NCBI RefSeq assembly: GCF_000227135.1
Contig: NC_018234.1
Coordinates: forward strand, 98,778-162,777
DNA: 64,000 nucleotides
Reading direction: 5' to 3'
DNA from: Leishmania donovani
Lineage: Eukaryota > Euglenozoa > Kinetoplastea > Trypanosomatida > Trypanosomatidae
Below, piece after piece: positions 48,251-57,728 of this stretch. The notes below the pieces were generated by a model. That model was not told the DNA's origin. It saw nothing but the letters and a program-made list of their open reading frames with translations, and ran no database searches. Every line of letters starts with the position of its first letter. The first letter of the stretch is position 1. Position numbers and translations under genes: made by a program.

Positions 48251-50074
48251 CTAATCCTCTTCCATTGCACGCGAGAGCTCGTCCTCCTCGCGCACAATCC
48301 GCATGTGCAACTCACGGCCAAGACTCGTATTAGCGGCGAAGTCGAGCACCGACTCCCCCGCGCCTTCTGTGAAATGGTACGGGCACGTGGCCACGCTGCT
48401 GTGCTCGTAGTACCACTGCAGCTGATAGTCGCGGCCATCGACGCCCCTGGCCGTGTCACCAGCCCGCAGTACAAGCGGTGGCACCGCCGCATCAACGTGG
48501 TACGCCGCCTCCGACCGCTGCTTCATCTGCTGACGGGCGAGCTCCTCGGCATCGCCAGTGAGGGTGCGCCCGTAAAAGTTTTTAATATTTTCCATGCGAT
48601 CGATATGCTCCCACGAGGGCTTAAGTCGAGCCCTGCTAGAGCGAAGCCGTACGTCAGCGGCGGCTATCGCCTCGCTGTTCTCCACAACGGAAGTGTCCGG
48701 AAGCAGCGGGCGATCGCGCGTGATGACGGGCCGGCGGGCACGCGCGTCGAGTCGACCGTAGGCGTAGTCGTACACGTGTAAGCTGCGACTTCGGCGATCG
48801 TCCTTCATGTCCGCCGCAGTCGGCGGCGGAGGCGGCGTCACCACATCCCTCCCGTTGTTCTCACCGTTGTTGGCGCTGTGCTGCTCGTCTCTCCTCGCGT
48901 TCACTTGTCGAGTGGCGCCACTCGAGGGAGGCGGCGCGGGGGCAGTGGTGCCAGGCTCCAGCGGCACCCACCGCCACCGTCGCCTTAGCACCCCGAGCTC
49001 CTGGTACAGCTCCACAATCAGCTCGCTGCAGGAAACCTCGCCCGTGATTAGCTGCCGCAGCGGGTGCGCCTGGGTGTGGAGCCGCGGCCATAGAAAGGCC
49101 AGCGGGTACAGCAGGCTTGAGTCCATGCGTCGCCCTTCGCTCTCCTCGCAGAAGCGCGCCAGCCGCCTCTCCCGCTCCGGCGTGTGGTCGTAGTTGCGCA
49201 GCCTGCGAACGGCAAAGTAGTGGTAGGCCGGCACACCCGACGGCGTCACCGACAGCAGCCGCCGCGATGCCTCAACCAGCTGCACCGTGTCGTGTGTCAC
49301 GTTCCCCTTCACGTCCACCACGTCGTAGTCCTTGTTGTCCATCGCCTCGAGGATGATGGCACCGCGGCGAATCACAGGGCGCCTCTGCAGCGCTGCCTCC
49401 TCGGCACGAAGCTGCTCGCGAACCCAACGAGTCGGCGACGCTGGCACACGGGAGCCATGTGCCGGTGCAGCCGACTCAGCGCCCTCTGTGCCTCTCTCGA
49501 AGACCTCGCTGAGGTTGCGCACCCGGTACGGAGGAGTGGATAAGGCCGACGCCTTCAAGGGCGACGCCGCTCCCCTCGCCTCGGTAGGCCCGGTCGCGGC
49601 GGGCACGCCAGTCTCGCTCGTGTCGTCGTCAACGTGCTCGATCACCGCGGGTGCCACCACCACCGCCACGTGAGAGTAGCGGAGCGCCGCAGGCTTGAAG
49701 AAGGACAAGATGAACTGCAGCGTCGTGATGCACCAGCTCACAGGTCCGGTGCCGCGCATGAGAATGATGTCCCCGGGCTGCAGCGTCGGCTCGACATCCT
49801 TCCAGTCCTCCAGCGTGTAGTCCCTGCCGGGTGCGAAGAGCGCGTCTACAGTGGGCTGGTGAAGCGTGCGCACCACCAGGCAGGTGACCACGTACACGCC
49901 AGCGCTGGCAGCCCCGTACCCGGCCAGCGTCGCGAGCTTCCCGAAAGATCCGCGGCGGCGGAAGTTGTGCACCCGCCGGTGCCAAAAGAAATTGGACGTC
50001 TTCTTGTACACTGGGGAGCCCACGCCAGCGGACATCGCGACATGCTCGCCAAGCCGCCTGGTGAAGCGAAGCAT
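48251..50074 (-). CDS. Permuted papain-like (YiiX/NlpC-P60) membrane-anchored protein
   Basis: The 607-residue product has an N-terminal hydrophobic segment near residues 45-70 (LAGYGAASAGVYVVTCLVV) that can anchor it in a membrane. It is followed by LQPGDIILMRGTG, a long hydrophobic helix and YSHVAVVV (His about residue 132). Downstream are GAIILEAMDNKDYDVVDV, YHYFAVRRLRN and GEVSCSELIVELYQELG (Cys about residue 347). This order, His before Cys with a PGDI motif, is characteristic of circularly permuted papain-like hydrolases such as YiiX and LRAT relatives (family knowledge). The substrate cannot be read from sequence: amidase, thioesterase or acyltransferase are all possible. The Ser/Ala-rich insert around residues 150-210 is variable. 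The start at 50074 (MLRFTRRLGEHV) is preferred over the frame opening at 50185. Confidence 0.65.
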   Translation of the reverse strand: MLRFTRRLGEHVAMSAGVGSPVYKKTSNFFWHRRVHNFRRRGSFGKLATLAGYGAASAGVYVVTCLVVRTLHQPTVDALFAPGRDYTLEDWKDVEPTLQPGDIILMRGTGPVSWCITTLQFILSFFKPAALRYSHVAVVVAPAVIEHVDDDTSETGVPAATGPTEARGAASPLKASALSTPPYRVRNLSEVFERGTEGAESAAPAHGSRVPASPTRWVREQLRAEEAALQRRPVIRRGAIILEAMDNKDYDVVDVKGNVTHDTVQLVEASRRLLSVTPSGVPAYHYFAVRRLRNYDHTPERERRLARFCEESEGRRMDSSLLYPLAFLWPRLHTQAHPLRQLITGEVSCSELIVELYQELGVLRRRWRWVPLEPGTTAPAPPPSSGATRQVNARRDEQHSANNGENNGRDVVTPPPPPTAADMKDDRRSRSLHVYDYAYGRLDARARRPVITRDRPLLPDTSVVENSEAIAAADVRLRSSRARLKPSWEHIDRMENIKNFYGRTLTGDAEELARQQMKQRSEAAYHVDAAVPPLVLRAGDTARGVDGRDYQLQWYYEHSSVATCPYHFTEGAGESVLDFAANTSLGRELHMRIVREEDELSRAMEED

Positions 50075-51336
50075 CGTCTGCGTTCCTATGTGGGCGCTTC
50101 CAGGATAGTCCCACCCCCCTCCTCTGATGTCGGGGTGTTGCGAGAACCGAGGAGCGGGCACACACGTGAACGCTGGCACCCACACGCGCGCGCGCAGAGA
50201 GGAGTGGATGAGCCGGGGGAGGGCAGAGGAGGTGCAGAGTGCGCACCGTTATGGAGTGAGCAGAGCAGAGTGACGCCACAGACGGCAGAGGTTGGAGGGC
50301 TGTCTTCTCTCGCGCGCCCTCTTGCCACTGCAGCGCAAGAATGGAGATGAAAAGATGAGGAGCGACGAGGATGTGCATTGCAATCATCGGCCCCCCTCCC
50401 TCCCCCCACCGCACGCACCGACGGCGTGTGCACACATCCGCGACGCACGGCAGCAGAGACAGCGCGGAGGAGGCGGAAGACGAAGTGAAAAGGCTCAGCG
50501 CTGAGAGTGAGAGGAGCCTTTACACACAGCCCCTCCCTCTACTTCCCTCAACGAGAAATCCGGTGAGAAGCGCCATCGACGTGCATCAAGACGACTCCGC
50601 CGGTCGCCACCTCAACGTCTGCATGCAAGCACACCAAGGCTCACAGGTAAGCTTGAAGGAAGGAAACAAAAACGTCTTCGCCAGCACGAACACCACCACC
50701 CCGCTTCGGCCATGGTGCCTCCCGCGCGAGGAAGAAGAGGAGGCTGTCCCTCCGTGGTATTGGTCAGTACACGGCGCACGTGCGCGGCCTACAGCCGAGG
50801 GCATTTCGCTTCTTTTCTTTCTTTTTGGGGGGGAGGGGGCGCTGCTGCTTGAGGCGCTCATCATCGTTGCGGTCCGCGCTATCAGTGGTTGCGGGTGGGA
50901 AAGATGAGAAGGCAGGAGTCGAGAGAATCGGAGACGGTCTCGAAATCCGGACGCAAGCCATGCGCACTCTTCACACCGCACCACACCCACCATTCGTGAG
51001 CCTCCTCGTAGACATGTGGTTCTGTTCATTCTTGTTTGGCTCCCCTTTCTGTTGCCCGCGTTTTCAGCAGGTGATCCCCCCATCGCTGGACACAGTCGCA
51101 GACGACCTCCGTCGCGTCCGCAGACGCTTACTTTTTTTCCGTATCCAGCTCTCTGGCAGGCCGCAAGCCTGTTCATGCGGCCCCATGCGCCACAACGCGG
51201 CACACCTATACATCACCATCGTCAGCCTTCTCGCCACTCACGGACCCGCGCGCCTCCAAGACGCGCTGGATCGCCCTCGAGTCTCCCTCTCACACACCAC
51301 GAACAGATACGCACACGTGCACGTGCGGGGCGCGGT
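50075..51336. other. Intergenic spacer
   Basis: This 1.26-kb spacer lies between the STE7-like kinase and the permuted papain-like gene. It has CT-rich and T-rich patches (around 50805-50828 and 51128-51140). No conserved frame is visible. Confidence 0.6.
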
Positions 51337-54300
51337 TTAGCCCGGCGGCCCGGCCGGTTGCTGCCCCTCCGGCGGGCGCTCGCGCTGCTTCGCAAGGTAG
51401 TCCTCCTTTAGGCGGTTCGATGGCACGGGCACACGGGCAGCGAGGTAGTCCTTGAGGTTAAACGGACGGTGCCACTGCTTGAAGAAGGGGTGCTCGAGCA
51501 GCTCCTGCGCCGTCGGCCGCTGCGAAGCTGTCGGCAGTGTTGCCAGTCGGCAGAAGTCCGCGAAGACGGTGCCCAACGGAACAGCGCGGTGTTTGTTGAA
51601 CTGCAATACGTCCACCGGCTTATCCATCCGCGACACGCGGTCGAACTCGTCGATGACGTCCTTGAGGTCATAGGGGTACTCGCCCACCGCGAACTCTGCG
51701 AGGGTGACGCCAACGGCCCAGATGTCAGCGGGCTTGCCGTACGGCTCGCCGCGCTGGCGTTCGGGGCTCATGTACTTGTCGGTGCCGCAGCAGTCCCCGG
51801 CGTCGTCTGACGACGACGACGATGGGTTGAGACCGCTTCTGCCCCTTCGGGTAGCGTCCCATTCGCCGGAGCCCTCCTCCGACGATGTCGACTCCGCCTC
51901 CAGCACATCCATGCCATCGCGCTGCGCCAGCAGGCTGTTTGTGGTGCTGCTGAACACCAACCCCTCTGCAGAGCTCCCCATCTCGGGCGGGGTCGTGCCG
52001 ACCATGCCGCTGCCGAGCTGGCCGCTGATGCCTGCGCCGATGCTGCCACGTTGAGCGTGCCAGACGAACGGCGCACGACGGCCACGTGCGCCTGTCAGTG
52101 GCAAAACTGTAAGCGACGGTGACTGCAGTGGCGTGATAGACTGCGCCGGGGCGACGGAGGGGGGTGGCACGTAGGTCAGCATGTCGTTCTTGATGCCGAG
52201 GCCGGTGCTGTCACAGCGCTGCGACAGCCCAAAGTCGCTGAGCTTCACAACCCCGTGCTCATTCACAAGGACGTTGCCGGGCTTGATGTCTTGATGGATG
52301 TAGCCGCGGGAGTGCATGTCGCGGACACCGCGCAGCAGCTGCTCCCCGACGACGGCGACCAGGCGCTCTGTGACGCCAAGGGGTTCCTCGACGAGACCGC
52401 TGCCGTCGTCCGACTCCGAGTCGTCTGTGCCGCAGTCGCTCTTCACGGAGTACGAGTCGAGCAGAAGGCTGTCATTGCTGCCGTAGATATGCTTGTAGCC
52501 GCCGGTGAGGGGGTGGCACGGCACACCGCCGCTGCCGCATGCTATGCTGTCCACGTCGCTGCTACCGGTAGTGTCGACGACTCTTGATATGCACGGCCTC
52601 GGCGCCGACGGCGGTGCCCGCTCTGCGAGAGTACGCTGGGAGTCGAGCAGCTTAGGTGACGTGCTGGTGATGGACGGACGCCGCTCGGTGTCGCCGCCAG
52701 TACCGCTCCTGCCGACGCCAGCTGCCGAGGTATCCTTCAGAAAGCCCTCAGTAACCTGCGGTGCCTCGGGAGCGTCACAGAGGAGAGGCGGAACGGATGG
52801 GCTACCACCATGCACACTGCCGCAGCGGCCGCTATGGCCGCCGCCGTCACCGTCGTCCTGATCATCGTCGCCGGTGAGCAGACGGTGACGCTCTTGCTGC
52901 GACCCTCGCACCATCCGCGCATGCTGTTGTAGGCAGTCGGCGAGGTGATCGAGGCTGCCGTAGTGCATGAACTCCATCACAATGTCTAGCGCCGCCACCT
53001 CGGCGAGGAAGAAGGCATTGTAGACCTTGACCATGAATGGGCTGCGGTAAGTGAGGTGCAGCACCTGCAGCTCACGAACCACGATGCGCTGAAGCTGATT
53101 GATGCGACCGCTCGAGACGGCGCCGCTGCGCAGGAACGGCGAGGAGCAGCCCAGGCACAGTGGTGAGAGGTCCACCCGCTTCACGGCGAGGCGGCGGCCG
53201 GTGGGCTTGTGTATCGCGACGAACACCGTCGCCGAGGCGCCTTCACCGCAAGTCGTCGAGAGGATGTCGAGGTCACGTAGTCGAACCACGTTTGGCGGCA
53301 GCGGCGGGAACGACGTATTCTGAGTCGCCCCTGAGCCGCCCATCATCGGGGCGGCGGCCGTCGTCGCCGTTGCTGCTGTCGTGGTGGTGCGGAAGCCACC
53401 AGGGTTTGTATGCCCGGACGGGCTGTCCACACGGCTTCCGGCAGTCGCTGAGGCGATACCGCCTCTATAGGTTGGTATATCGGCGTAGGGCAGCAGCAGA
53501 CTGTTCGCCGTGTCGGTGTCTGTAAAGGCACCGGCATTCAACATGCCCCCTGCGCCGCCTGCGGCCGCAAAGGGGGGCGGTGAGGCCGTGTTCGTGGCAC
53601 CAAGCGCCCCTGGCAGCCAACCGTTGCTCGCCTGACGCCGCAGCTGCGCGTGGCAGATGTTGCCACCACTGCCGCCAGAAGGCCGCCCAAGTGCGGTGGT
53701 GGAGTTGGGTGTGGCGACCTGCTGCTGCGCCGCTGCAGCGGCACCACCGGTCACCATGCCGAAGCCAAGGTTTCGGGTAGGAGAAGCGTTGGTTTCTGTC
53801 ACGTGATGCGAGCCAGGCAGCAAGCCGTCATGCGGCTGCGGCTGCTGATGTGGGGAGCCGCTCGCGCCGAGGAAGTGAGAGGTCGCAGTGTTTTCGCACA
53901 CCGTGCCCAGGAGCTGCGGCGGCGGCCCAGCGGCAGCACCGGCTCTATCGTGGTGCACGCCGAGGGGGCTTGGGAGCGCCAGCCGCTGGCTGTCCATCGA
54001 GTAAGTGATCGGGCTGAAGGGCGTGTCCATGCTGGTAGAGAAGAGAGTGAAAGACGCGTTCGCCGTGGTGTTGGCGCCCCCTCCTCCACCGCCGCTGTGG
54101 TGCATGTTGCGCGTGTTGCCCGACCCGCCGCCGGCGCCGTGGTACGCATGGGGCGAGTACCAGTCGGAGCCGGTTGTGTTCGGTGTCATGGGGCCTAGTC
54201 CACCCGCGCCGCCGCCAGCACCCCCACCACCCCCGAGGTCATTGCCGCCGCCGCCGGGACCGAGTAGTTGCATGCGCCCCACAAGGCCGCCGTTGCTGCT

Positions 54301-56937
54301 CACGGGCGAGTAGTTGGTCGCAGATCGCTGCGGGTGCAGCAGCTGTAGCGGTCGACTCCTGCTGCCACCACCACCAGTTCCGGTTGTGCTGCTGCCCATA
54401 AAACTGCCACAGGTGCAGCCTGGCCCGGCCGCTCCGCCAGTGGCGCTGCCGGCGTCGATGCGGGTCGGGTTGAGGAGAAGCATGTTACGCACCGTGAGGC
54501 AGCCGTCCCGCGACACGCGGAACATCCCTGCGACGAGGGTGCGACGATCGTGTGAGATGCGCACGAGGCCGCCGCTTCGGGTGCTAGAAGAAAAGGTGTT
54601 CAGGTTCTGGGCTACGCTGCCATGTGCGCGGGCGAACGGGCCCGATCGAGCGGGTGTGGCCGGGGGGTTGCAGCCACTTCCGCGTGCGGGTCGATCTGCC
54701 ATCGTGCTCGCCAAGTCGCTTGCGCTGCCGCTGTTCATGGTCATCCCCATGGACCGCGAATTCAGCGGAGGGGTAGTCAGCACTGAGGAGCAGGCGCCGG
54801 CGCTGGCAGCAGCAGCGGCAGCCGAGGTGGCGGTTCGGCTCGCTGAAGAGGGCGGCGCAACTGATCCAGGAGAGGTCATCTCACCGCTTGTATCGTTCGC
54901 ACTGACGGCGGTGCTGGGCGGCGCTGGGCCGACCGGAGAACGAAGACGAAATAACAACGGCGGCGGTGCGCGGCGGCGCACTGTGCGAGCAGTCGCAGCA
55001 GCCCCGGACAGAGAAAGCGGGGACAAGACCCCGGCAACAGCACCACCACCACCACCACCCATGCCAGTCACCGATAGACGCGCTGCGGAAGGCGGCTGAA
55101 GTCGGTTGGCACCAGCGGTGGAGGTCGCGGTGCTGAGCGACGCCGCTGGCGCACTGCCACTGCCGAGGCTGCCGGCGCCGCAGTAGTTGGCGAACCCGCA
55201 CAAGCTGCTGTTGCTTAACAGCGGCGTCGCGTTCGGTGTGACAGCACCGCCAGCGGCAGCGGTGGAAGCGTAGCCGGCTTGAAACGATCCGTAGTGGAAC
55301 ATTGTCACACTCGACGGCGTCGAAACTGGTGCGATGGCTGCCGGGGTGGTGGCGCCCGCCGCGCTGTGGTGAGCCGCCGTCGATGCGCCACTGCTGCCGG
55401 TGAGGCCCCCTTGGCTTTCACATGCGGCACGGTGCTGCTGGGCAGCGATAGGGTGGGCCGGCCGGCCAGATCGGAGCGGCGGTGAGGTTGTGGGCAAGAC
55501 TGCCGGCAGCTTCACGTGCACAGGCGCGTAGGAGGCAGGATTCATGGGCAAACGTGTCGCTGCCAACTCGTGCAAGTCTCGCCTGACCACCAGCGTGCTT
55601 AGTCGCTCTCCATCTGCGTCCTCCTCGACACCGCCGTCGCCGTGCGTCGATAAGGCGGATGAGACGAGGGTCGAAGATAGTGGGCTGGGTGCGCCGGGTG
55701 TGCGCGGCAGAGGCGCAGGCGGCCGCTGCACCTGCCCGTGCAGGGGCTGGTTGGTTTGAGAGACAGAAGAGGCCGTCTGCGTCACTGACGTGGTGAGTGA
55801 TCGATCCTCTTGTCTGCTGACAGCTGGTGTGATCAGCACGGGTCTCGTGGCGACGGTCAGAGAAGTCGTCGCTGGCGAGCTTGAAAAGAGTGATGGCGGG
55901 CGTCGCTTCTCACGGCGCGGCCCTGACAGGGCCGCTGTTGCCGCCTTCATCGAGCAGCTCGGCGGCGTGCCATCGCTCAGCGGCAGCATCAGCGACCCCG
56001 CTTGAGACGACAACGTCTCGGGCCCCTTCATGGTGGTGCACGCCGACAGCGTATCAGGCAGCATCGTGCGAGGCAATCCTCTTGCTGCTGTGGTGGTGTT
56101 GGTGGAGGTGGCCGTCGTCATCATCGTTGTCAGGCCCCCACTTGCGCTGGGCTGCTGCCCTGCAGAGCCCCGCGATACCGCATCTATAGCGACTTTTGCA
56201 CTCTCCTTCGGTTGCAGGGAGTTCGACTGCGCCTTGAGCGGCGAGCTAGGAGTGGCGCTCCTCATGCCAGTCATGGTGAGTGTTGCGTCACTGCCTGCGT
56301 TTACAAGGGACGAAGAGCTGTACCGCGCGGCGGTAGCGTCAACGCCGCCCTCTGAGCTTGATTGGTCTTGCATTGGCGGAGCCGGCAGTGTGTCTTTCAG
56401 TACGCAAGTCTCAGTGATGTGCATGGAGATCGTCGACGCCGTTGCGGTGCTCGAAGAGGACGTTGCGCAGTCTGCCGCGCCATCGTGATCCAAGTGCGAA
56501 GTGGCGTCGGCGGCGTCGGGACTTCGACCCGTCAGCCGCTCTTCTGCGGCGGGAAGGAAAGGGGGAGAAGGACCAGGATCATTGCTGGCGTACTCGCTGC
56601 GCTCGTGCGCTGTGGCATGGGGCACCCGCATCGATACAGCCCTGTCATGCTGAGCTGCGTCAGGCCGCGTACAACTGTTGTGTTCTTCAGCGCATGATGG
56701 ACTGGTGCCTGGTAGGCCATCAGCAGTCGGGTCTACGTATTGGAGAGGGCCGTCGCATGGCAGCAGTGATGAGACGAGCAGCCGCTGTTGTTGCTGCGCC
56801 AGTGCCGTCAAGGAGGACGACATTATCGCGGTTGATGACGACCCGGTCGGCGGCGACGGCTCAGCGGACGCCGAAGAAACGGCCGTGGATGTCATGGTGG
56901 CAGCAGCGGTGGCGCTGTGGAGCTGTGAGCCAGACAT
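51337..56937 (-). CDS. Very large STE7-like (MAP kinase kinase-like) protein kinase
   Basis: The 1866-residue protein has its catalytic domain near the C-terminus (about residues 1230-1830) after a 1200-residue Ser/Thr/Gly/Pro-rich, probably disordered, N-terminal part. Landmarks are GEGASATVFVA, LAVKRVDL (Lys about residue 1251), SPFMVKVYNAFFL, MEFMHYGSLDHL, YIHQDIKPGNVLVN, KLSDFGLSQ and GTDKYMSPERQRG. The pattern of MEFMHYGSLD and KYMSPER fits the STE7/MAPKK group. The catalytic loop reads HQD where HRD is usual; the Asp is kept. Two large inserts split the domain: about 150 residues after the hinge region and about 160 residues between DFG and the GTDKYMSPE segment. The C-terminal 30 residues are Pro/Arg-rich. 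The start at 56937 (MSGSQLHSATAAA) is the first protein-like Met; the frame is open to 57249 through a simple-repeat region. Confidence 0.9.
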   Translation of the reverse strand: MSGSQLHSATAAATMTSTAVSSASAEPSPPTGSSSTAIMSSSLTALAQQQQRLLVSSLLPCDGPLQYVDPTADGLPGTSPSCAEEHNSCTRPDAAQHDRAVSMRVPHATAHERSEYASNDPGPSPPFLPAAEERLTGRSPDAADATSHLDHDGAADCATSSSSTATASTISMHITETCVLKDTLPAPPMQDQSSSEGGVDATAARYSSSSLVNAGSDATLTMTGMRSATPSSPLKAQSNSLQPKESAKVAIDAVSRGSAGQQPSASGGLTTMMTTATSTNTTTAARGLPRTMLPDTLSACTTMKGPETLSSQAGSLMLPLSDGTPPSCSMKAATAALSGPRREKRRPPSLFSSSPATTSLTVATRPVLITPAVSRQEDRSLTTSVTQTASSVSQTNQPLHGQVQRPPAPLPRTPGAPSPLSSTLVSSALSTHGDGGVEEDADGERLSTLVVRRDLHELAATRLPMNPASYAPVHVKLPAVLPTTSPPLRSGRPAHPIAAQQHRAACESQGGLTGSSGASTAAHHSAAGATTPAAIAPVSTPSSVTMFHYGSFQAGYASTAAAGGAVTPNATPLLSNSSLCGFANYCGAGSLGSGSAPAASLSTATSTAGANRLQPPSAARLSVTGMGGGGGGAVAGVLSPLSLSGAAATARTVRRRAPPPLLFRLRSPVGPAPPSTAVSANDTSGEMTSPGSVAPPSSASRTATSAAAAAASAGACSSVLTTPPLNSRSMGMTMNSGSASDLASTMADRPARGSGCNPPATPARSGPFARAHGSVAQNLNTFSSSTRSGGLVRISHDRRTLVAGMFRVSRDGCLTVRNMLLLNPTRIDAGSATGGAAGPGCTCGSFMGSSTTGTGGGGSRSRPLQLLHPQRSATNYSPVSSNGGLVGRMQLLGPGGGGNDLGGGGGAGGGAGGLGPMTPNTTGSDWYSPHAYHGAGGGSGNTRNMHHSGGGGGGANTTANASFTLFSTSMDTPFSPITYSMDSQRLALPSPLGVHHDRAGAAAGPPPQLLGTVCENTATSHFLGASGSPHQQPQPHDGLLPGSHHVTETNASPTRNLGFGMVTGGAAAAAQQQVATPNSTTALGRPSGGSGGNICHAQLRRQASNGWLPGALGATNTASPPPFAAAGGAGGMLNAGAFTDTDTANSLLLPYADIPTYRGGIASATAGSRVDSPSGHTNPGGFRTTTTAATATTAAAPMMGGSGATQNTSFPPLPPNVVRLRDLDILSTTCGEGASATVFVAIHKPTGRRLAVKRVDLSPLCLGCSSPFLRSGAVSSGRINQLQRIVVRELQVLHLTYRSPFMVKVYNAFFLAEVAALDIVMEFMHYGSLDHLADCLQQHARMVRGSQQERHRLLTGDDDQDDGDGGGHSGRCGSVHGGSPSVPPLLCDAPEAPQVTEGFLKDTSAAGVGRSGTGGDTERRPSITSTSPKLLDSQRTLAERAPPSAPRPCISRVVDTTGSSDVDSIACGSGGVPCHPLTGGYKHIYGSNDSLLLDSYSVKSDCGTDDSESDDGSGLVEEPLGVTERLVAVVGEQLLRGVRDMHSRGYIHQDIKPGNVLVNEHGVVKLSDFGLSQRCDSTGLGIKNDMLTYVPPPSVAPAQSITPLQSPSLTVLPLTGARGRRAPFVWHAQRGSIGAGISGQLGSGMVGTTPPEMGSSAEGLVFSSTTNSLLAQRDGMDVLEAESTSSEEGSGEWDATRRGRSGLNPSSSSSDDAGDCCGTDKYMSPERQRGEPYGKPADIWAVGVTLAEFAVGEYPYDLKDVIDEFDRVSRMDKPVDVLQFNKHRAVPLGTVFADFCRLATLPTASQRPTAQELLEHPFFKQWHRPFNLKDYLAARVPVPSNRLKEDYLAKQRERPPEGQQPAGPPG

Positions 56938-57100
56938 GAGCGGCACACCCTTTTGGCGAGAGCTCGGCGAGACGGAGAAACTCGCGCGCTGCGCTGATTC
57001 AAACAAGCGGGGCGAAAGAGAAACCGCGAGCACGCGCGTGAGAGATAAGAGGAGGAGGAGGGCGTGTGTGTGCGCGCGCACGACGCTTAGCTGTATAAAG

Positions 57101-57119
57101 ATATATATATATATATATA
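57101..57119 (+). repeat. AT dinucleotide repeat
   Basis: A run of alternating AT of 19 bases lies in otherwise GC-rich DNA, about 165 bases upstream of the STE7-like kinase start. It would be in the 5' leader or the splice region. Confidence 0.95.
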
Positions 57120-57597
57120 GATGCCTGTATATATAGATTGGGTGGATGGATGGCTGCGATTTCTGTTGATAAGTCGGCTCTACCCGCTGCCTCCGTAGAC
57201 CACGAGGAGGCGGACCAAAAAAAAAAGAGGTGGCCGCACGCGCGCGCACACGCCACGAACGTCTTGAAGGGGAGCGGAGGGGAGGCTGCTAAGTGAGCGC
57301 AGCAGCAGCAGAGAGACCACACACAACAAAATAAAAGAAACTCAATAAATAACGTCTTCAATAATGTAAGCGCGCGCGTCTGTATATCTGCGTGTCTACT
57401 ATATATGCATACATATATATATATATATGTATGTATGTATCGGTATCTGAGTGTGCGCCCAGTGAACGGTGCGCCACCGCTGCCACGACGCGTAATGCAG
57501 CAGCAACAGTCCGTCTCTCGCTTCGCCTCTTCGTGAGCACCAATGTCGATGCTCGAGCGAACGCTTCGCCCTCTGTGCAAGGGGCCCGGGCCCCGGG

Positions 57598-57623
57598 GGT
57601 GGTGGTGGTGGTGGTGGTGGTGG
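57598..57623 (+). repeat. GGT trinucleotide repeat
   Basis: Alternating GGT units run over 26 bases next to the GC palindrome at 57581-57594. Confidence 0.9.
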
Positions 57624-57706
57624 GTGAAGGGAGGGGAGGGGAATGTCTCTCTACCGTGTCGGATAGAAGCTACTGCAGTGCGCTCGTACCTTCACATGCA
57701 CAGGCG

Positions 57707-57728
57707 CACACACACACACACACACACA
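57707..57728 (+). repeat. CA dinucleotide repeat
   Basis: Eleven CA units occur in spacer DNA. Confidence 0.9.

Noticed and set aside
56938..57249. Upstream extension of the STE7-like kinase
   Set aside because: It translates an AT repeat into alternating Tyr-Ile and spacer-like sequence; the start at 56937 is more natural.
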